Positions 59,719 through 64,000 of a DNA stretch of 64,000 nucleotides are shown here, piece after piece (the stretch's first letter is position 1; the number at the start of each line of letters is the position of its first letter). A program made the translations under genes and the position numbers. This DNA comes from an uncultured Collinsella sp. Lineage in GTDB: Bacteria; Actinomycetota; Coriobacteriia; Coriobacteriales; Coriobacteriaceae. The stretch covers positions 1 through 64,000 of the forward strand of contig UQLA01000002.1 in the NCBI GenBank assembly GCA_900541745.1. The letters are read 5' to 3'. The notes below the pieces were generated by a model. It searched no databases and was not told where the DNA came from. It worked only from the letters and a program-made list of their open reading frames with translations.

Positions 59719-60915
59719 ATGAGTCAGGCAAGGCAAGACGGCATCACGCTCAGGCAGTGGCTCCCACTCGTCGGGCTCACCTGCTGTGCGTTCGTGTTCA
59801 ACACGTCGGAGTTTATGCCCATCGGCCTTTTGACTGATATCGCCGCGTCGTTCTCGCTCACCGAGGCCCAGGCGGGCATCATGATCTCGGTCTATGCCTG
59901 GGGCGTCATGCTGCTGTCGTTGCCGCTCATGGTGTTCGCTTCGCGTTTCGAGTTTAAGCGGATGCTGCTGGGCGTGCTTGCCGTGTTCTCGCTCGGTCAG
60001 TTCCTGTCCGCTGTGGCGCCGACCTATCCCATCCTGGTCTGCGCGCGCCTGGTGGTCGCTTGCGCACATGCCGTGTTCTGGTCAGTCGCCTCGATCATGG
60101 CGTCGCGCCTGGTTGACACACGCCATGGGGCGCTCGCCATCAGCATGATCGCTACGGGCTCGTCCATCGCGCAGATCTTTGGCCTGCCGCTCGGCCGCGC
60201 CATTGGCTTGGCCGTGGGCTGGCGCATGACGTTTGCCGTGGTTGGGGGCCTCTCAGCCATCGCGGCCGTTTACCAGGCAGCGGTGTTCCCGGCCATGCCG
60301 GCGGGTGAGCGCTTTACCGTCAAACAGCTGCCCGAGCTGCTCAAGAACCCGCTCCTCATCGCGCTCTACGCAGTCACGGTCTTCATGGCGACCGGCTATT
60401 ACGCAAGCTACAGCTATATCGAGCCTTTCCTGGCTCAGGTCGCCCATGTCGACGCAAGCGCTATCACCATGACGCTGACGGCGTTCGGCTGCTCCGGTCT
60501 GCTCGGAAGCTGGCTGTTTGGCCGCCTGTTCGATGGGCATCGCTTCCCGTTCTTGGCTATCACGCTCTCCGGCGTGCCGGTGGCCCTGCTGCTCATGGGG
60601 CCGGCCGCATCGTCGCTCGTGACAGTGCTTGCCGTCTGCGCACTGTGGGGTTGCTGCGCCACGGCCTTTAACGTGGCGTTTCAGGCCGAGCTCATCAAGC
60701 ACACGCCGGCAGATTCGTCGGCCGTCGCCATGTCGATCTTCTCGGGCCTGTTCAACCTCGGTATCGGCACGGGTACCGCGATCGGCGGAGCCGTGGTTTC
60801 GGGCCCCGGTATCGCCTGGATCGGCTGCGCGGGCGGTGCGATCGCTGCCGTGGGCGTCATCCTTGCCATCACGGTGATGTTCCCGGCCATTCGCCGCGCC
60901 AAGCCCGTCGCCTAA
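59719..60915 (+). CDS. MFS efflux transporter, SotB/DHA1-like
   Basis: The 398-residue protein has twelve hydrophobic segments. The first, LVGLTCCAFVFNTSEFMPIGLLTDIA, matches the SotB (sugar efflux) style motif, and FASRFEFKRMLLG is the MFS motif A region. It probably exports sugars or drugs. The ATG at 59719 follows GGAG nine bases away; an earlier in-frame ATG is too near that site. Confidence 0.85.
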   Translation: MSQARQDGITLRQWLPLVGLTCCAFVFNTSEFMPIGLLTDIAASFSLTEAQAGIMISVYAWGVMLLSLPLMVFASRFEFKRMLLGVLAVFSLGQFLSAVAPTYPILVCARLVVACAHAVFWSVASIMASRLVDTRHGALAISMIATGSSIAQIFGLPLGRAIGLAVGWRMTFAVVGGLSAIAAVYQAAVFPAMPAGERFTVKQLPELLKNPLLIALYAVTVFMATGYYASYSYIEPFLAQVAHVDASAITMTLTAFGCSGLLGSWLFGRLFDGHRFPFLAITLSGVPVALLLMGPAASSLVTVLAVCALWGCCATAFNVAFQAELIKHTPADSSAVAMSIFSGLFNLGIGTGTAIGGAVVSGPGIAWIGCAGGAIAAVGVILAITVMFPAIRRAKPVA

Positions 60916-60930
60916 TCACGTTCCCTCATC

Positions 60931-60997
60931 AGTTGCGGTGGAATAGTTCCTGTTTAAGGCCTCTGAAGGCCCAAGCAGGAACTATTCCACCGCAACT
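60931..60997. repeat. Palindromic repeat, GTTGCGGTG family, copy 3 (best preserved)
   Basis: Perfect 22-bp arms beginning AGTTGCGGTGGAATAG and ending CTATTCCACCGCAACT, with centre TTTAAGGCCTCTGAAGGCCCAAG that is itself partly self-complementary. Confidence 0.92.
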
Positions 60998-61068
60998 TAT
61001 TTTGGGGAAGAGGATACAAGCCGGGCATACAATGGATGTCGTTGTGTTGCGTTTACCGGGAGGTTGCT

Positions 61069-62445
61069 ATGTGGGCATACGAGACGACGTTCTACCAGAT
61101 CTATCCGCTGGGCTTTTGCGGAGCTCCGCGCGAAAACGCTGCCCCCGTTGCCGAGGATGAGCTCGCCCCTGCCGCCGGTGCCGCTGCCAATCCCGATGCC
61201 CCCATCATGAAGATTGCCCAATGGGCCGACTACCTGCAGGAACTTGGCATTGGCGCCGTGCTCATCAACCCGCCGCTCGAGTCCGATAGCCATGGCTACG
61301 ACACGCGCAGCCTGCGCCACATCGACCGCCGCCTAGGCAGCGATGCCGACTTTGCCGCCGTGTGCGAGACATTGCATGCCCATGGCATCCGCGTGGTACT
61401 CGATGCCGTCTTCAACCACGTCGGTCGTGGCTTTTGGGCCTTCCGCGATGTGCAGGAGCGTAAGTGGGACTCGCCGTACAAGGATTGGTTCCACATCAGC
61501 TTTGACGGTGACTCGTGCTACGGCGACGGCTTTTGGTACGAGGGCTGGGAGGGCCATTTTGAGCTTGTGAAGCTCAACCTGCAAAACCCCGCCGTGGTCG
61601 ATTACCTGCTTGAGTCCGTGCGTCGCTGGGCCGAGGTCTTTGGTATCGACGGTCTGCGCTTGGACGTCGCCTATATGCTCGATCGCGATTTTATGCGCCG
61701 CCTGCATACTTTTACCCGTGAACTCAAGCCCGACTTTGTGCTGATCGGTGAGACGCTCCACGGTGACTACAACCAGATCGTCAACGACGAAATGCTCGAC
61801 TCCTGCACCAACTACGAGTGCTACAAGGGTCTGTACTCTAGCTTTAACTCGGTCAACATGTTCGAGATCGCCCATTCGTTGCACCGTCAGTTTGGCGGCG
61901 ACCCGTGGTGCATTTATCGCGGCAAGCATCTGCTGTCGTTTGTCGACAACCACGACGTGGCGCGCCTGTCGAGCATCCTGACGGACAAGTCCTGCCTGCG
62001 CCCCGCCTATGGCATGCTGTTTGGCATGCCGGGCATTCCGTGCGTCTACTATGGCAGCGAGTGGGGGATTGCCGGCGAAAAGGGCGGTTCCGATGGCGAT
62101 TGGGCGCTGCGTCCTGCGCTCGATGAGCCTGCGCCCAACGAGCTGACGGCCTTCATCAAGCAGCTCGCGCACCTGCGCTCGGCAAACGACGCGGCGGCTC
62201 GTGCCCTCAACTACGGTGCCTATCGCAACGTGGTGATTCAGAACAAGCAGCTGCTGTTCGAGCGCGCCTGCGACGACGCGACGGTGCTCGTGGCGGTCAA
62301 TGCCGTGAACGAGCCCTACACCTTTGGAGCCGGCGAACTCAGCGGCTCCTTCGTCGACCTGCTTGACGACGACGCGCCCACGGTCGAGCTGCTGGGCTCC
62401 CTTGAGCTTGCACCCTACGAGGTGCGCTATCTGCTGAGGGCCTAA
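61069..62445 (+). CDS. GH13 alpha-amylase family glycoside hydrolase
   Basis: The 458-residue protein has a complete (beta/alpha)8 catalytic set: VVLDAVFNHVG, GLRLDVAY with nucleophile Asp199, LIGETL with acid/base Glu228 and FVDNHDVAR with Asp296. There is no signal peptide, so it acts inside the cell, probably on maltodextrins or similar glucans (neopullulanase or cyclomaltodextrinase-like). The ATG at 61069 follows GGGAGG. A DNA glycosylase gene starts three bases after it. Confidence 0.92.
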   Translation: MWAYETTFYQIYPLGFCGAPRENAAPVAEDELAPAAGAAANPDAPIMKIAQWADYLQELGIGAVLINPPLESDSHGYDTRSLRHIDRRLGSDADFAAVCETLHAHGIRVVLDAVFNHVGRGFWAFRDVQERKWDSPYKDWFHISFDGDSCYGDGFWYEGWEGHFELVKLNLQNPAVVDYLLESVRRWAEVFGIDGLRLDVAYMLDRDFMRRLHTFTRELKPDFVLIGETLHGDYNQIVNDEMLDSCTNYECYKGLYSSFNSVNMFEIAHSLHRQFGGDPWCIYRGKHLLSFVDNHDVARLSSILTDKSCLRPAYGMLFGMPGIPCVYYGSEWGIAGEKGGSDGDWALRPALDEPAPNELTAFIKQLAHLRSANDAAARALNYGAYRNVVIQNKQLLFERACDDATVLVAVNAVNEPYTFGAGELSGSFVDLLDDDAPTVELLGSLELAPYEVRYLLRA

Positions 62446-62448
62446 TTC

Positions 62449-63012
62449 ATGACTGCGCCGGACGAGGGCTATCAGCATATTGAGCATGGGTTTGAGCCCG
62501 TGTTTGACGAGCGCTCGCGCGTTTTGGTGTTGGGGTCGTTTCCCTCGGTGCTCTCGCGTGTCAATGCCTTCTACTATGGCAATCCGCAGAACCGCTTTTG
62601 GCGCGTGATGGCCGCGTGCCTCGGTGTGCCCGTGCCGCCCAACGAGGGCGATCCTTTGGCAAGCGGTGAGCCCGCGACGCTCGATGCCTCGATTGCCGCC
62701 AAGCGCTCCATGCTGCTGAACGGCGGCGTGGCCCTGTGGGATGTAATCGAGAGCTGCGACATCAAGGGCTCGAGTGACGCTAGCATCAAAAACGTTGTGC
62801 CGGCGCATGCCGAGCGTATTACCGGCGCAGCTCCTATCGAGGTCGTTGTCTGTAACGGCGGCACGGCAGGTCGGCTCTACAAGCGCTATCTACAAGAACG
62901 CACCGGGCTGCCGGCCATCGTTCTGCCGTCGACAAGTCCCGCCAATGCGGCGTGGCGCCTGGAACGCCTTGTCGAGCGCTGGCGCGATGTCGTTGATTGG
63001 GGCGCTCTGTAA
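62449..63012 (+). CDS. DNA-deoxyinosine (hypoxanthine) glycosylase, UDG superfamily
   Basis: The 187-residue protein has VLVLGSFPSVLSR, AFYYGNPQNRFW and VLPSTSPANA, the pattern of the family 6 (HDG) branch of uracil-DNA glycosylases. It would remove hypoxanthine arising from adenine deamination. The ATG at 62449 is three bases from the GH13 stop and has a weak ribosome site, so it depends on co-translation. Confidence 0.9.
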   Translation: MTAPDEGYQHIEHGFEPVFDERSRVLVLGSFPSVLSRVNAFYYGNPQNRFWRVMAACLGVPVPPNEGDPLASGEPATLDASIAAKRSMLLNGGVALWDVIESCDIKGSSDASIKNVVPAHAERITGAAPIEVVVCNGGTAGRLYKRYLQERTGLPAIVLPSTSPANAAWRLERLVERWRDVVDWGAL

Positions 63013-63013
63013 T

Positions 63014-63676
63014 TTAGATATCTGATTGGGCGCGGGTGCCGAGGTGTTTCATGATGGTATGCCAGATCGGTGCGGGCAGCGCGGGCTTGGCGCGCACCAT
63101 GCCGTCGGCATCGACGCTTTCGGCATTGCCACCGCCAAGCAGCTGCGCATGCTCTATGGAGCAGCCCATGCGCACAGCGCCCACAAGCTTGTCCATGGCT
63201 TCCGAAAACGGTCGACGCAAGAGGCCCATGCGTGGGGAGCGGCGAAGCGCCGCTATGCCGCTGCCGGTGCAGACGATGACGCCTCCACACCACGACAGTC
63301 CTCGACGCTCGCACGCTTCGTGCAGATGGCCAACGACCGCGTGCGCCTGCTCGGAACTCCTACAGTCGGCTTGAACAACCACATAGATGCGTGTTCCTGC
63401 GCCTTCAACACATTCGAGCGCCCGTTCAACGACGGCCATCGCCTCGTCATCGAGCACATCTTCAACAGCGAATACAATGCCGTCCACAACGCTGCCGGCA
63501 TCATCCGCCTTCAAATCAACCGGGCGGGGGAGCGCGGTGCCAGAAAGCTGAGCATAGGCAGCGATGGCATCCTGCAGGTCCCAGAGCAAAAACTCAAGAG
63601 CGGCGCTATTGGGAATGCTGATATACGCAATGGTTTGCAACGTTTTTGGTACATCGCCGCGTGCGGTCGTCTCCAT
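63014..63676 (-). CDS. Protein of unknown function, possible flavodoxin-like fold
   Basis: The 220-residue soluble protein alternates strands and helices: TLQTIAYISIP, GIVFAVEDVL, TRIYVVVQADCRSSEQAHAVVGHL, and GVIVCTGSGI. The order of the last two and the RMGLLRRPFSEAMDKL segment recall flavodoxin-like NADPH oxidoreductase proteins, but cofactor-binding residues are not clear. Convergent with the glycosylase gene (one base between stops). The ATG at 63676 follows AAAGGAGG. Confidence 0.6.
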   Translation of the reverse strand: METTARGDVPKTLQTIAYISIPNSAALEFLLWDLQDAIAAYAQLSGTALPRPVDLKADDAGSVVDGIVFAVEDVLDDEAMAVVERALECVEGAGTRIYVVVQADCRSSEQAHAVVGHLHEACERRGLSWCGGVIVCTGSGIAALRRSPRMGLLRRPFSEAMDKLVGAVRMGCSIEHAQLLGGGNAESVDADGMVRAKPALPAPIWHTIMKHLGTRAQSDI

Positions 63677-63769
63677 GCCACCTCCTTTCCGGTTGGTTTC
63701 CGTTTAGGTTACACCGTCTGGTGGCGCTCCGCCGCGCTATCCTAGTGCAACCCTTACGAAAGGAACGCC

Positions 63770-64000
63770 ATGCGTCTGCCCATGAATACCTCGCTTGCCA
63801 CGCTCAAGCCCTCCGGCATCCGTCGGATCAATGCGCTCGCCGCCCAGCACCCGGGGTGCATCGCGCTTGCGCTTGGCGAGCCCGATTTTCCCACGCCCGA
63901 TGTGATTAGCGCCGAGGTGACGGCCTCGCTCGACCGCGGCGACACGCACTATCCGCCCAACAACGGCCGTCCCGCCCTGCGCGAGGCACTGTCCAAATAT
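63770..64000 (+). CDS. Class I/II pyridoxal-phosphate aminotransferase (5' end only)
   Basis: The first 77 codons are present and run off the window. The sequence LKPSGIRRINALAAQHPGCIALALGEPDFPTPDVI and the YPPNNGRPALREAL segment match the N-terminus of aspartate aminotransferase-like enzymes. The ATG at 63770 follows AAAGGA. Confidence 0.9.
   Translation, partial: MRLPMNTSLATLKPSGIRRINALAAQHPGCIALALGEPDFPTPDVISAEVTASLDRGDTHYPPNNGRPALREALSKY

Overview
The window looks like a chromosomal segment of a high-GC, Gram-positive gut actinobacterium of the class Coriobacteriia, most likely Collinsella or a close relative. This is inferred from codon and GC character, gene order and protein style; no search was run. 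Most of it is housekeeping sequence with short intergenic regions. Two things stand out: an accessory restriction-modification island, and many families of intergenic palindromic repeats.

Layout. 1-6.0 kb: tRNA-Pro, tatA, greA, lysS (with an unusual C-terminal tRNA-binding domain), a ThrE-type Thr/Ser exporter and a small membrane protein. 6.2-11.4 kb: a 1479-residue 2-hydroxyacyl-CoA dehydratase activase-like protein and a TetR regulator, with a perfect 21-bp palindrome upstream that is the likely operator. 11.6-15.9 kb: clpC and pepD. 16.0-18.7 kb, minus strand: a hipBA toxin-antitoxin pair with palindromic operators, then mntP behind a yybP-ykoY (Mn2+) riboswitch. 18.8-24.3 kb: disA-ispD-ispF-cysS-rlmB-yacP, a tight run. 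24.4-25.8 kb: a single-chain HTH-HipA-like kinase with its own palindromic operator.

26.0-36.8 kb: an island just downstream of tRNA-Thr(UGU), bracketed by two ~200-bp near-identical direct repeats. It carries an SNF2-type helicase, a DUF4391 protein, a type III (beta-class) DNA methyltransferase split by a one-base frameshift, a membrane-anchored unknown protein, a type III restriction helicase-nuclease and two small unknown proteins. The methyltransferase recognition region is visibly AT-rich compared with its flanks.

37.1-41.7 kb: translation operons, tRNA-Tyr/Thr/Met-tuf and rpmG-tRNA-Trp-secE-nusG-rplK-rplA. Both start from promoters sharing an identical 18-bp block. 41.9-54.0 kb, almost all minus strand: a metallophosphoesterase with a cytosolic ParB/BMP-type protein, an MscS channel, a TrpXYZ-like ABC transporter, a WYL-type regulator, asnS, an OatA-like acyltransferase and a PTS EIIA-Glc. 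54.3-64 kb: an esterase, a zinc-ribbon membrane protein flanked by two 62-bp-period hairpin arrays, a fused feoAB behind tandem operator-like repeats, a SotB-like exporter, a GH13 hydrolase, a hypoxanthine-DNA glycosylase, an unknown protein and the start of an aminotransferase gene.

The best candidates for something undescribed are the two 62-bp-period arrays, a ~100-bp palindromic element whose two copies show compensatory stem changes, the hairpins with a constant GGACAGG-type core and variable stems, and the repeat-bracketed restriction island.
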